Below the pieces are notes generated by a model. It did no database searches, was not told where the DNA came from, and saw only the letters and a program-made list of their open reading frames with translations. Both the position numbers and the translations under genes were made by a program. A stretch of 64,000 bases of DNA from Caldilineaceae bacterium (lineage in GTDB: Bacteria > Chloroflexota > Anaerolineae > Caldilineales > Caldilineaceae): the NCBI GenBank assembly GCA_026708085.1, contig JAPOVP010000035.1:1-64000 (forward strand), in the 5' to 3' direction. Below, in pieces: positions 43,501 through 52,696 of this stretch (within the stretch, counting starts at the first letter, position 1; each line of letters begins with the position of its first letter).

Positions 43501-44433
43501 TCAGTACAGCTCCCGCGAGATGAACAACTTCAGCTGCAGCGCGGAGAAGAAGAAGATCACACCGAACAGCAACCAGGAGATGGCCGACGCATAGCCCATT
43601 TCAAATCGTTGAAATGCGTAGTGGTAGACGACCATTTGAACCGTCTGTGTCGAGTTCATGGGGCCGCCCTGCGTCATGATGAAGACCTGGGTGAAGACCT
43701 GGAAGGCGGCGATCGTCAAGGTAACGAAGGCGAAGATGAGCGAATTGCGCAACAGGGGAATGGTGATGTTCCAAAAGGTGTGCCAGCGGCCGGCGCCGTC
43801 GACCTTGGCCGCTTCGTAGAAGACCTCCGGGATCTCGGCCAGGCCGGCGAGGAAGATGATCATGTAGTAGCCGACCGCGCCCCAAATGGTCATAATCATG
43901 ATTGCCGGCAGCGCGGTCTTTGGATTGAAGAGCCAGTTGGGACCCTCAACGTTCATCATTTGCAGCAATCTATTGATCCCGCCGGTGGGTTCGTAGAGCC
44001 ACACCCACAGCATCGAAGTCACCACGATAGGTGTAATTGTGGGGATGAAGAAGACGGTGCGGAAGAGCGCCCGTCCGCGACGGACCTGGTTGCCAAGGAC
44101 CGCCAGCATCAGAGAGATGATCGTAATTGAGGGAACAATTACGATTACGTAGATGAAGGTGTTGCGAAAACCAATCCGGACCAGCTTATCACTCAATGCG
44201 CGCGTATAGTTCTCCAGCCCCTCGAAAGGCCGCGCTTCTGAGATGATGTCATATTGGTGGAAGCTGATGTAGAGAGAGAAGATGATCGCGATGTAGGAAA
44301 AAACCGTGATCAGCAGGCCCGCCGGGCTGATGAACAGATAGCCCGGCCAGGTCTTCCTGACGCGCTTCCACAACTCTCTCTGTCTGCTCGCACGCGATTG
44401 AACCGGCTGCGAAGGTTGTGCCAGAGTCGTCAT
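43501..44433 (-). CDS. Carbohydrate ABC transporter permease (MalF type)
   Basis: 310 residues. A basic N terminus is followed by GYLFISPAGLLITVFSYIAI and five more helices. The EAA loop is VFYEAAKVDGAGRWHTFWNITIPLL. TVFFIPTITPIVVTSMLWVW is the usual conserved third helix. Typical MalF/UgpA-like subunit. It is separated from the upstream binding-protein gene by a 70-base spacer with a strong hairpin. Confidence 0.93.
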   Translation of the reverse strand: MTTLAQPSQPVQSRASRQRELWKRVRKTWPGYLFISPAGLLITVFSYIAIIFSLYISFHQYDIISEARPFEGLENYTRALSDKLVRIGFRNTFIYVIVIVPSITIISLMLAVLGNQVRRGRALFRTVFFIPTITPIVVTSMLWVWLYEPTGGINRLLQMMNVEGPNWLFNPKTALPAIMIMTIWGAVGYYMIIFLAGLAEIPEVFYEAAKVDGAGRWHTFWNITIPLLRNSLIFAFVTLTIAAFQVFTQVFIMTQGGPMNSTQTVQMVVYHYAFQRFEMGYASAISWLLFGVIFFFSALQLKLFISRELY

Positions 44434-44458
44434 CTATCACCAAGCTCTGAAATGCACT

Positions 44459-44494
44459 GGCTCGCGGCCGGTTAGCAACCACCGACCGCGAGCC
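44459..44494 (-). promoter_or_regulatory. Hairpin between binding-protein and permease genes
   Basis: GGCTCGCGG and CCGCGAGCC form a 9-bp GC-rich stem around a loop of about 18 bases. It sits nine bases after the binding-protein stop on the minus strand. No T-run, so it may be a message-stabilising or partial-termination structure. Confidence 0.65.
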
Positions 44495-44503
44495 ATATGT
44501 GGA

Positions 44504-45901
44504 TCAAGAGTAACCGGCGTCTGCCATAATCTGGTTGCACTCATCGACCAACTGATCGATCGCTGCCTCCGGCTCCATCTCCTGCAGAATCGCTGCCTCG
44601 AGGATCGGTTTCATGGCCGCATTCAGCGCGCTCTGCTGAATGTAAACCAGCGGTGTACCTGCCGCTGAAGCCAGCGGCACCATGTTCAGAACCGGAAGCT
44701 CCTGGAGCGCGGCCTGGTATTCCGGTGTCTCGTAGAAGTCCTTACGCGGCGCCAACCAGCTGCCGATCGCGAACCGCTCCAGCATCCAGCCCAGCCCGCA
44801 CCAGAACTCCAGGAAGGCCCAGCCGGCATCTTTGTTGGGTGACTTGGTCGGCACAACCAGCATGTTGTTCCAGTGGGCGGTGCCCTGCTTTCCGCCCTCC
44901 ACCGGCGCCGCGGGCCACAACATCGTGAACCAGTTCAGATCCGGCAGGTCATTCGTCAGGGGCCCATATTGCCAGGGACCGGATTGCGCCATCGCAGCCT
45001 TCCCCTGCTGGAACTGTGCCCAGTCCTGCCGTTCTGGCGCGATCGGCTGGGAGACTTGATGCACATGCAGCAAGTCCAGGAACCAGTTCAACCCGTTCAC
45101 CGCCGCGTTCTTTTCGTTGAAGCCGATGCCATTTTCAATGCCGGCATCGTTCTTGGAATAGAAGCCGACGTTGTGAGTGCTGGCCCAGATGCTCAACGTT
45201 TGGGCGGTCGGCGTGCCGACGAGGAAGCCCGACTGAACCACCTCGTCGCCGTCCCGCTTGGTCAGCTCCTTGGCCGCATCGGTGAAATCCGCCCAGCCCC
45301 ACTGCGCGATGTCGTCGGGATCGGTTGTAACGCCGGCCTCTTCAAACAGGTCGGTGTTGAAGAAGATCTGATTGCTGTCCGGCCCTTCGCCCAGTACGCC
45401 GTACTGCGCAGGGCCCTTTGTCGCCTGCAGTAACGCGCCGTCAAGGAAGTTCTCCGGCGCCAGGTCCGGCGTTATTTCGATCGAGGGTGTCAGGTCCAGC
45501 AGCGCACCCCTGTCGAAGAAGTCACGGGCCCAGTATACCGAGCTGTGCATGACGTCGGGCGTATCGTCGGCCGCATGCGCCGCCAGGAATTTAACGAAAT
45601 ACTCACCGAAGGGAACGTTCTGATAGTTCAACTCCAGTTCTGGGTTTGACTCTCCCAGGGCAACCGGCAACCGGTCGAACAGCGCTTTGCTGGTCGCATT
45701 GGCGGCGGGGCCCCACCAGTCCCAGTAGGTGATCGTCTGTTGGGCCATGGCGGGCTCATCCGCTGCCATGTCGCCGGATGCCTCTTGCGCGGGCGCGGGT
45801 GCACACGCCACCAGCGCGGTTGCGCCGATTCCCGAGAGGGCTGTAACCGCAGACAGCCTCAGAAAATCGCGACGACTTACTCTTTCCTTCGAGACTTTCA
45901 T
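44504..45901 (-). CDS. Family 1 sugar-binding lipoprotein, Tat-type signal
   Basis: 465 residues from the ATG at 45901, which has a near-perfect AAGGAGGAAAG upstream; the track ORF extends 64 codons further without support. The signal VSRRDFLRLSAVTALSGIGA continues to a lipobox Cys (LVACAP), giving Tat export and lipid anchoring. Mature-domain features include QTITYWDWWGPAANATSKAL, NQIFFNTDLFEEAGVTTDPD and FQQGKAAMAQSGPWQYGPL. It delivers a sugar to the two permeases downstream. First gene of the operon; upstream is the long non-coding repeat region, so its promoter lies there. Confidence 0.93.
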   Translation of the reverse strand: MKVSKERVSRRDFLRLSAVTALSGIGATALVACAPAPAQEASGDMAADEPAMAQQTITYWDWWGPAANATSKALFDRLPVALGESNPELELNYQNVPFGEYFVKFLAAHAADDTPDVMHSSVYWARDFFDRGALLDLTPSIEITPDLAPENFLDGALLQATKGPAQYGVLGEGPDSNQIFFNTDLFEEAGVTTDPDDIAQWGWADFTDAAKELTKRDGDEVVQSGFLVGTPTAQTLSIWASTHNVGFYSKNDAGIENGIGFNEKNAAVNGLNWFLDLLHVHQVSQPIAPERQDWAQFQQGKAAMAQSGPWQYGPLTNDLPDLNWFTMLWPAAPVEGGKQGTAHWNNMLVVPTKSPNKDAGWAFLEFWCGLGWMLERFAIGSWLAPRKDFYETPEYQAALQELPVLNMVPLASAAGTPLVYIQQSALNAAMKPILEAAILQEMEPEAAIDQLVDECNQIMADAGYS

Positions 45902-46330
45902 ACTTTCCTCCTTGTGATAGGAAAACCAGGAATTTCCCGATGCAGGCGAACAAATACCGAATTTCGCTGCGTTATGGGCGAAAGAAAAGATCAAACTGAC
46001 AAAGTTTCTACTTGTAGAATCGTCGGGCCTGCCCGGTCGTGTGGGTGAAATAGTTCGCTGATTCGGAGGCAACTGTGCTGAAGTTGGGCGCACTGTATCA
46101 GAATTTCTTTACGCTGTCAACGAAAAAAGGCTCTATGATCTTAGGACGTCCGCATCTTATTGGGAGAGCACTATCAGGAGATAGTCGGTTTCCCAACCGG
46201 CCTGGTCACGTTTGGCAGCAATACCGGTTTTGGCGCTTTTCTCCCGGCGCAGGGTGTTGAAAGCCAAGCGGCGCAAGACGGCCAGGTTGTCCTGCGCATG
46301 GCCGTTACCCGTGCGACTGTCGTCCTCATT

Positions 46331-46785
46331 CATTGTGGGTTGTTGGAGTCAGAATCATCTTGATGTTGGCGCAGGCTTTCTCATCTGTGTGTTGGACGAG
46401 AGTTTATGAGCGTCTACGAGTGTTTACGAGCGTTTACGTGTTGTCTGAGTGCAATTCATGCGGTCTATGTGATGGGCTGCAGTTAGGGCCTTGCCGGCGC
46501 AGGTTTTCTCGTACGAGCGCTGGACGAGAGTTTATGAGCGTTTACGAGTGTTTGCGTGTTGCTTGAGTGCGATTCATGCAGTTTGTGTGATGGGCTGCGA
46601 TTAGGGTCTTGCCGGTGCGGTTGTCTCGTATGAGCGTTGGACGAGAGTTTATGAGAGTTTACGAGCGTTTGCGTGTTGTCTGAGTGCGATTCATACAGTT
46701 TGTGCGATGGGCTGCAGTTAGGGCCTCGCCGGCGCTGGCGGGGCCGGACGAGTGTTTTTGTGCGTTGTAAGAGAGTTGTACAAGA
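46331..46785. repeat. Tandem ~118-bp repeat cluster, array 2
   Basis: Units start at 46442, 46560 and 46677 (periods 118 and 117), with a partial unit before. Each has TGTCTGAGTGC, ATTCATGC, GATGGGCTGCAGTTAGGGCC, CTCGTACGAGCG and TGGACGAGAGTTTATGAGCG. The landmarks TGTCTGA...TTCAT...GATGGGCTG and the ACGAGAGTTT decamers are shared in the same order with array 1 at 25369-25838. Confidence 0.8.
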
Positions 46786-47440
46786 ATTGAAATGACGGGG
46801 CGTAGTTGGGCGGCAACATGGCGGGAATGGCGGGAAAAGCGGAAAAGTCGGGTAAAAGCGGGCGAATTTTTTTGGCTCTTGTTGTTGTTACGCTGTTGCA
46901 TCAGTTTTTTCGTTCATAGAGTCGATTCCCGGTACTGGCAACCGCAACGCGATTCTCGCACACGCCAGACACGCGCCGGTCAGCCGGCGGTTGGGATCAG
47001 GGCGGGCAGTATTCCTATTTTTGGACTTTTGCGCTTGGCTTTGCAAACGTTTCCTCGCTGTCATTGTTGGGTGCCGGGCAGCCTACTGTAATCCAAGGGC
47101 CCTGCTTCGCCTTCAGATTCCCTACCAGCGAGAGTCGCGGCTTGATGACAGTACGCCCTCAGCAATGCCCATTCACAATTTGGCTCAGGGATATTATATC
47201 ACTGATTTTGATGCAAATGCCCTGCTTCGCAACCCAGTTCAGACGCAATTCCCCTGTCTATATACTTTGAAACCTGTGAGACCTTTGCATATCACGCGCG
47301 TGAATTCTACCGCCCCTCGCTCGCTTTGAATGCCCTGTTGCCGCTGAAAGATTCCGGGATGCTTCCCAGATATAGCGTGGACTTGGGCAGGCACAAGGCC
47401 GGCATCTACAGGATCGGTGTGGGGATGCCGGTGGCGGCGG

Positions 47441-47634
47441 GAGGGCAGGCACAAGGCCGGCATCTACAGGAATTTGATGGGAATGGTGGGCGTGGTCTGG
47501 CTAAGCCCTTTCGATTGGGGACCTGTTGGAATATCGACACCAGGTCGGCGAGGCATGTTGTAGGAGAGGGGGCGTTGCGGGGGCGGAGCCCCCGCACAAG
47601 GGAGGGCCGAATAGGCCCGACCGCCCGGAACTGC
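47441..47634. repeat. Dispersed intergenic repeat, copy B
   Basis: Blocks GAGGGCAGGCACAAGGCCGG, GACACCAGGTCGGCGAGGCA, GCGGGGGCGGAGCCCCCGCA and GACCGCCCGGAACTGCAGTA occur in the same order as copy A at 17077-17306. It ends in the same way, with a heptamer run. Confidence 0.75.
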
Positions 47635-47711
47635 AGTAGTCAGTAGTCAGTAGTCAGTAGTCAGTAGTCAGTGGTCAGTAGTCAGTGGTCAGTGGTCAGT
47701 GGTCAGTGGTC
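47635..47711. repeat. Heptanucleotide tandem array (AGTAGTC/AGTGGTC) x 11
   Basis: Eleven uninterrupted 7-base units: five AGTAGTC, one AGTGGTC, one AGTAGTC and four AGTGGTC. Shorter forms of the same heptamers occur at about 4651, 17270, 26338, 27347, 37763, 56697 and 58637. It resembles the short tandemly repeated repetitive sequences of cyanobacteria. About 140 bases upstream of the epimerase gene. Confidence 0.92.
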
Positions 47712-47851
47712 AGAGACGCCAGAATATCCCGTAGAACATTGACACCCAATAGGTTCTATATTACATTCACAGAACCCTGTCAGCAGGGACTGGCCGGTTA
47801 CGGACCAAGGCAATCACGGTACAGACGGCTTGTCAGCGAAAGAGAGGAACG

Positions 47852-48922
47852 ATGAGCGCAGCAACATTGGCAGGCAGTATCGAAGAGCAGGCCACGGCCG
47901 GCGGGCCCCGCAACGAAGAGGAGCTCGACCTGCTGCTCTCAGAACCCTCCGCCGACGCTCTGGCTGCACTCGACAAGCTGGACTCGAACCTGGTCGTCCT
48001 CGGCGTCAGCGGCAAGATGGGTCCCTCGCTGGCGCGGATGGCGGTGCGCGCGCTGGATGAACTGAACTCGCCCCACCGGGTTTACGGTGTGGCCCGCTTC
48101 AGCCAGCCGGGCACGCGCGAGCGGTTGGAGGAGTGGGGCGTGCGGACGATCACCTGCGACCTGCTGGACCGGACTCAGCTGGCTTCGCTGCCCGACAGCA
48201 ACAGCGTGATCTACATGGCCGGTCAGAAGTTCGGCACGACCGGCAACCAGCACATGACCTGGGGCATCAACACCTATCTGCCGGCGCTGGTCTGTGAGCG
48301 TTATCTGAACGCCCGCATCGTTGCCTTCTCCACCGGCAACGTCTATCCGCTTGTGCCGGTGGTCGCGGGCGGCCCCCTGGAGAGCGACCCCCTGGACCCG
48401 GTCGGCGAGTACGCGATGTCCTGCCTGGGGCGTGAGCGCATCTTCGACTATTTTTCGCGGCGGCACGGTCTGCGCTGCGCCATCGTCCGCCTCAACTATG
48501 CGGTGGAGATGCGCTACGGCGTCCTGGTGGACATCGCCCGCCAGGTGCACGCGGAGCAGCCGGTTACGCTGGACATGGGCGCGGCCAATGTGATCTGGCA
48601 GGGGGACGCCAACGCCCAGGCCATCGCCCTCCTCGATCACTGCGCTGCGCCGCCTTTCGTGCTCAACGTCACCGGGCCGGAGACGGTCTCGGTGCGGCGC
48701 GTGGCCCAAGCACTGGGCGGCATGCTCGGCAAGGAGGTCCGTTTCAGCGGCGAGGAGGCGCCGACCGCGCTGCTCAACAACGCGGCCAAGGCCGCGCAGC
48801 TTTTCGGCTACCCGCGCGTCTCGCTGCACCAGATGCTGCAGTGGATCGCCGACTGGGTGCAGAACGACGGCGCATCGCTGGATAAACCGACCCACTTTGA
48901 GACGCGCGACGGGAGCTTCTGA
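47852..48922 (+). CDS. NAD-dependent epimerase/dehydratase (extended SDR) with altered active site
   Basis: 356 residues; the start has GAGAGGA upstream. The Rossmann start is NLVVLGVSGKMGPSLARMAV (G-x2-G-x2-G variant VSGKMG). The SDR core has VIYMAGQKFG, RIVAFSTGNVYPLV (Ser) and then GEYAMSCLGRERIFDYF. The catalytic Tyr is present, but the Lys expected four residues later is a Cys. The C-terminal part has VSVRRVAQALGGMLGKEVRF, a typical sugar-nucleotide-epimerase tail. Either it is a specialised subgroup or it does not catalyse the classic reaction. Overlaps the next gene by one base (TGATG). Confidence 0.85.
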   Translation: MSAATLAGSIEEQATAGGPRNEEELDLLLSEPSADALAALDKLDSNLVVLGVSGKMGPSLARMAVRALDELNSPHRVYGVARFSQPGTRERLEEWGVRTITCDLLDRTQLASLPDSNSVIYMAGQKFGTTGNQHMTWGINTYLPALVCERYLNARIVAFSTGNVYPLVPVVAGGPLESDPLDPVGEYAMSCLGRERIFDYFSRRHGLRCAIVRLNYAVEMRYGVLVDIARQVHAEQPVTLDMGAANVIWQGDANAQAIALLDHCAAPPFVLNVTGPETVSVRRVAQALGGMLGKEVRFSGEEAPTALLNNAAKAAQLFGYPRVSLHQMLQWIADWVQNDGASLDKPTHFETRDGSF

Positions 48923-49992
48923 TGGCCCAAACTCTGCCTGAACTGAGACAACATCTGGCCAACGGGCAGGTGATCCCGGCCCACCCGCTCGCCCTCACCG
49001 CCGACCTCAGTCTGGACGAGCGGCGCCAGCGCGCCCTGACCCGCTACTACTGCGCGGCCGGCGCCGGCGGTGTGGCCGTGGGTGTGCATACGACCCAGTT
49101 CGAGCTGCACCAGCCGGCATACGGTCTGCTGGAGCCGGTGCTGGCGCTGGCGTCGGAGACGGTAGACGAGCATATGCGGCAAAACCCCCGCCCCTTCGTC
49201 AAGGTGGCGGGCATCCTGGGCGATACGCGGCAGGCGGTGCGTGAAGCCGGGACTGCGTTAGAACACGGTTACGATGCGGGGCTGCTGAGCCTGCGCGCGC
49301 TAACAGAGGCATCGCCAGCGGAGCTTATCGAACACTGCCGCCGCGTGGCGGAGGTGATCCCGGTATTCGGCTTCTATCTGCAGACCGCGGTGGGCGGACA
49401 GGTGCTGCCCTACCGCTTCTGGCGCGAGTTCGTGGAGATTGAGAACGTCGTCGCCATCAAGGTCGCGCCGTTCGACCGCTACAAGACGCTGGACGTGGTG
49501 CGTGCGGTGGCCGAGTCATGCCGGAGCGAAGAGATCGCGCTCTACACGGGCAACGACGACAATATTGTCGCGGACCTGCTCACCGAGTTCAGTTTTGGCG
49601 GGCAAGAGACGGATGCGCCGCGGCTGCGCATCGTCGGCGGGCTTCTCGGACAGTGGGCTGTGTGGACGAAAGAAGCGGTTGCCATGCTGCGCGCCATCCA
49701 CGACCAGAGCGCGGCCGGCACGCTCGACTACCGGCACTGGCTCACCTACAACGCGCAGATGACGGACGCGAACGCGGCGGTGTTCGACAGCGCCCACGAC
49801 TTCCACGGCTGTATCTCCGGCGTCCATGAGGTGCTGCGCCGGCAGGGGCTGATGCAGGGGATCTGGTGCTTCAACCCGGTGGAGAGCCTTTCCCCCGGCC
49901 AGTGCGAGGAGTTGGACCGCGTCTGTCGCGCGTATCCCCATCTGACCGACGACGACTTCGTGGCCGAACACCTCGACGAATGGCTTCGTTGA
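48922..49992 (+). CDS. DapA-superfamily lyase, divergent
   Basis: 356 residues. The (beta/alpha)8 pattern is recognisable: RALTRYYCAAGAGGVAVGVH at the start, FGFYLQTAVGG with the conserved Tyr, and VVAIKVAPFDRYKTLDVVRA with the Schiff-base Lys. The GGTGE carboxylate loop of dihydrodipicolinate synthase is not conserved (VGVHTTQFEL). The substrate is therefore unlikely to be the lysine-pathway aldehyde and may lack a simple pyruvate carboxylate. Translationally coupled to the epimerase and followed by an oxidoreductase, so a three-step catabolic module is likely. Substrate not identifiable. Confidence 0.82.
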   Translation: MAQTLPELRQHLANGQVIPAHPLALTADLSLDERRQRALTRYYCAAGAGGVAVGVHTTQFELHQPAYGLLEPVLALASETVDEHMRQNPRPFVKVAGILGDTRQAVREAGTALEHGYDAGLLSLRALTEASPAELIEHCRRVAEVIPVFGFYLQTAVGGQVLPYRFWREFVEIENVVAIKVAPFDRYKTLDVVRAVAESCRSEEIALYTGNDDNIVADLLTEFSFGGQETDAPRLRIVGGLLGQWAVWTKEAVAMLRAIHDQSAAGTLDYRHWLTYNAQMTDANAAVFDSAHDFHGCISGVHEVLRRQGLMQGIWCFNPVESLSPGQCEELDRVCRAYPHLTDDDFVAEHLDEWLR

Positions 49993-50068
49993 CCGCACCA
50001 ACGCTCGGCCTTCAGTCGCTCCAACTCAATCCGAAACCGGCCCGCCACCGATAACTGGAAACTGACCG

Positions 50069-50983
50069 ATGCTGAAAATCGGAATCGCTGATCTCGATAC
50101 CTCGCACCCGGGGCGCTGGGTGCCGATTCTGCAGGGGTGGGACAGTGTTGCGGTGGCGGCCTGCTGGGACGGCGGCAGCGTGCGGCCGCCGGGCTATGCG
50201 CGGCAGTTCGCGGCCGAGCACAACATCCCGGAGGTCGTGCCCGCGCTGGCGGACATGATCGCGCTGGTCGATGTGGTCTTTGTCCAGGGCTGTAACTGGG
50301 ACCTGCACGTGGAACGGGTCAGGCCGTTCGTCGAGGCCGGCAAGGGCGTCTATATCGACAAACCGCTGGCCGGGAACGTCGCCGATCTGTTGCAACTGAA
50401 GGCGTGGGCGGCGGAGGGCGCGGACATCATCGGCGGCTCCTCGCTGCGCTGCTGTGAGGAGGTCAAGCGGATGCATGCGCAGAGCCAGGGGAGCGATCTC
50501 CACACCATCTTTGCCAGCGGGCCGAACGATTTCTTCAACTACGGCATCCACGTAATCGAGATGGTGCAGGGCGTTATTGGCAGGGAACGCAGCAGCCCCG
50601 CGGTCGCGGTGACACATCTCGGCAGCCATGGATCGGAGCGGCTGCTCGTCGACTATGCGAATGGGCTGCAGGTGGTGCTCGAATTAGGAGCGGCCGGCGG
50701 TTTCTTTCTCTCCGTAAGCGGCGGCAACGGTCGCTGGTCGGCGACCGTCGACAGCGATTTCTACCGTGCGCTTCTGCAGGACGTTGTCGCCCACTTCCGC
50801 GACGAGAGGCCGTTCCCGGCCGACATCGATTTGCTGTGCGAGGCGGTGATGGTGCTGCTGGCCGGTCGTGAGAGTATGCGCCGCGGGCGGCTTACGCCCG
50901 TCCGCGTTGATGAGCTTCGTGCGGACGGGCCGGGCTTTGACGGTCACAGCTTTACTGAGGATTATCGCGCCAGCGTGGGATGA
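50069..50983 (+). CDS. Gfo/Idh/MocA-family oxidoreductase
   Basis: 304 residues, shorter than the usual 340-380. N-terminal LKIGIADLDTSHPGRWVPIL is an unusual nucleotide-binding start without the GxGxxG glycine pattern. The EKP motif is seen as GVYIDKPLAG. C-terminal domain elements are FFNYGIHVIEMVQGVIG and FTEDYRASVG. NAD(P) binding may be weaker or different. It is third in the epimerase/lyase module, 76 bases after the lyase. The next 145 bases contain an open frame with a plausible peptide (50868-51128), but no start site supports a gene. Confidence 0.8.
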   Translation: MLKIGIADLDTSHPGRWVPILQGWDSVAVAACWDGGSVRPPGYARQFAAEHNIPEVVPALADMIALVDVVFVQGCNWDLHVERVRPFVEAGKGVYIDKPLAGNVADLLQLKAWAAEGADIIGGSSLRCCEEVKRMHAQSQGSDLHTIFASGPNDFFNYGIHVIEMVQGVIGRERSSPAVAVTHLGSHGSERLLVDYANGLQVVLELGAAGGFFLSVSGGNGRWSATVDSDFYRALLQDVVAHFRDERPFPADIDLLCEAVMVLLAGRESMRRGRLTPVRVDELRADGPGFDGHSFTEDYRASVG

Positions 50984-51324
50984 AACCACCGCGCCGACGG
51001 GTCCGGAGTACTTTCTGCGCCTTATCGGCGAGGTCATCAGCGTAAGCCTGGAAACGGTGGAGATTGTGGCGGGGCTGCCAGAGTTGGGGATTGATGAACG
51101 TGTCTCCGATGGGGAAGACGAATCATGATGGGAGAGCACATAAGAACTCTTGGCATCAAATTGAACTTACATTAGATGAAGGATGAAGGCTCGTAGGGGA
51201 ATCTGGTTTCGAGGTCCTATACCAGTCTTCAGAGAACTGGCTATCCAAGTGGTTCCCCTTGCTTTCGCAGTGCTCAATCAGACAATTTGAAATACCCCAA
51301 TCAACCTCCTTACGGGATCCTCAT

Positions 51325-52680
51325 ATGAACTTCCAAATTCGCCGTACTAGTAGCTCCGTCTCTATTGCGCTGACATTGGCTCTTTGCTTTGCCCTGCTCT
51401 TAAACACTGGCGCCGTTGCAAATGCGCAAGACGACAGCGTCGGAGAGACGAACAATGAGTGCCCCGAGTCTCTCTTACTGAGAGGTAAGGAATTACTTGA
51501 GAAGGCTCCGGATATTTACACCCAGTTCCCAGGCAGGGGCAGTGCCGAGAACGATGTTTCTGAGGATGGCTGGTTTTCGCCGAGACTTCCTGATTGGTTG
51601 GAACTGCAGAATTGGAGCTGGCCTACTCTTGGTTCCAAGTCCTCGGAAGACGAAGGCGAACCTGCACACGATCCTAACGCAAAGGTACCATCTCTGGAAG
51701 TGTCAAGTGAAAGCATACTGAATCCGCAGGAATGGTCAAGCGATTGGATAGAAAAAGCGGAGACTCTCTTAAAGTCGCACGGATTTGAAGACACGGATGG
51801 AGACGGGGCTCTCAACTGGCCTGACGACAGTCCTCTAGTCGGTGGCCAGAATCTGGACATAGTTGTAGTGGCCACTGAGACTTCAGGAGTCGTCATTGGT
51901 TTTGTCCCAGTTGCCGGCGATGCAGTAGATGTAATCGCCATCGTCATAGCAAAGGACCCCATAACTGGTGAGTGCCTTTCCAAGACAGACCAACTCCTGT
52001 TCGCTCTCAGTCTATTGCTGGTTATTCCTGTCTCTGCGGGCACTTTGAAGATGATTGGCAAGCAAATTGGCAGGTCTGAAGTGGATTTGCCCAAAGTATG
52101 GGGAGCCCTTCAGGGCACGTTGGATGAACTGGAATTCGAAACCCACACTTGGTTCAATAGGCTGGACAACAGTTTCTCTTGGACATTTAGAAATGCCAAA
52201 AATCTCAAGAAATTCAATCGGGTCGCCCCAAAGTACAGGAAATATCGCGTAATCTTGGGGAGTGGAGCAACCTCATCTTCCAAGTTAGCTATGGAGCTCG
52301 GCTACCGAACAAAGACGTTTTCCAAGTCCAACTATCGCGACTCCTTGATTACATTCACCGGCCGAAATAAAGATGAAGTCTCAGGGCTTGAAGCGCACCA
52401 CATATTGCCGCAGGGTTTGGAGCAGAAGTTCACAGAAAGCGGCTTTGAAACTATTCACGATCCGCGGTTTCTTGTGTGGGTAGACCCCGCAGAACATCAC
52501 GGTTGGGGTAAGAAGTATAACAAAGCGTGGGAATCGTTTTTCGAAGAGAATCCACGGCCGACCAAATTGGAGATTCTGGAAGAGGCGCAAACGTTGGCGG
52601 AGGATTATGGATATGACGTGCTCTTCAAAACTTCCAGCTGGAATCCCTTCTGGCAGGTTCGTTGGCCGTTTGGACTCTAA
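51325..52680 (+). CDS. Secreted polymorphic toxin with C-terminal HNH-type nuclease
   Basis: 451 residues from the ATG at 51325, which puts a clean signal peptide first (SIALTLALCFALLLNTGAVANAQ). Then come a low-complexity acidic region, a calcium-loop-like DTDGDGALNWPDD (156-168), and a pre-toxin-like block (GFVPVAGDAVDVIAIVIAKD, ITGECLSKTDQLLFALSLLL; about 187-245) as in PT-TG modules. The C-terminal nuclease (353-435) has GLEAHHILPQGLEQKF, a downstream His pair in DPAEHHGWGKKYN, and an ending typical of DUF2380/AHH-like HNH toxins. It is followed 16 bases later by a candidate immunity gene. Lower GC and flanking IS3 relics indicate acquisition. The nuclease substrate is untested. Confidence 0.75.
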   Translation: MNFQIRRTSSSVSIALTLALCFALLLNTGAVANAQDDSVGETNNECPESLLLRGKELLEKAPDIYTQFPGRGSAENDVSEDGWFSPRLPDWLELQNWSWPTLGSKSSEDEGEPAHDPNAKVPSLEVSSESILNPQEWSSDWIEKAETLLKSHGFEDTDGDGALNWPDDSPLVGGQNLDIVVVATETSGVVIGFVPVAGDAVDVIAIVIAKDPITGECLSKTDQLLFALSLLLVIPVSAGTLKMIGKQIGRSEVDLPKVWGALQGTLDELEFETHTWFNRLDNSFSWTFRNAKNLKKFNRVAPKYRKYRVILGSGATSSSKLAMELGYRTKTFSKSNYRDSLITFTGRNKDEVSGLEAHHILPQGLEQKFTESGFETIHDPRFLVWVDPAEHHGWGKKYNKAWESFFEENPRPTKLEILEEAQTLAEDYGYDVLFKTSSWNPFWQVRWPFGL

Positions 52681-52696
52681 TTGAGTGGACAGAGCC

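Larger units (their letters stand above)
45902..47851. other. 1.95-kb gene-free region rich in repeats
   Basis: No credible gene on either strand between two divergent units. It holds repeat array 2 (46331-46785), one and a half copies of a GGGCAGGCACAAGGCCGGCA motif (47387, 47442), dispersed repeat copy B, and the 11-copy heptamer array ending at 47711. Promoters for both flanking operons must lie at its edges, but I cannot point to clear -35/-10 pairs. Confidence 0.7.

Noticed and set aside
46333-46566. 77-codon ORF with repeated YERLRVF/YECLRV segments
   Set aside because: It is simply the translation of repeat array 2; the frame is not maintained between units of 118 and 117 bases.
50868-51128. 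86-codon ORF overlapping the end of the oxidoreductase at 50069
   Set aside because: The tail has plausible protein character, but there is no start signal and most of it is out of frame inside the oxidoreductase; possibly a fragment, not called.
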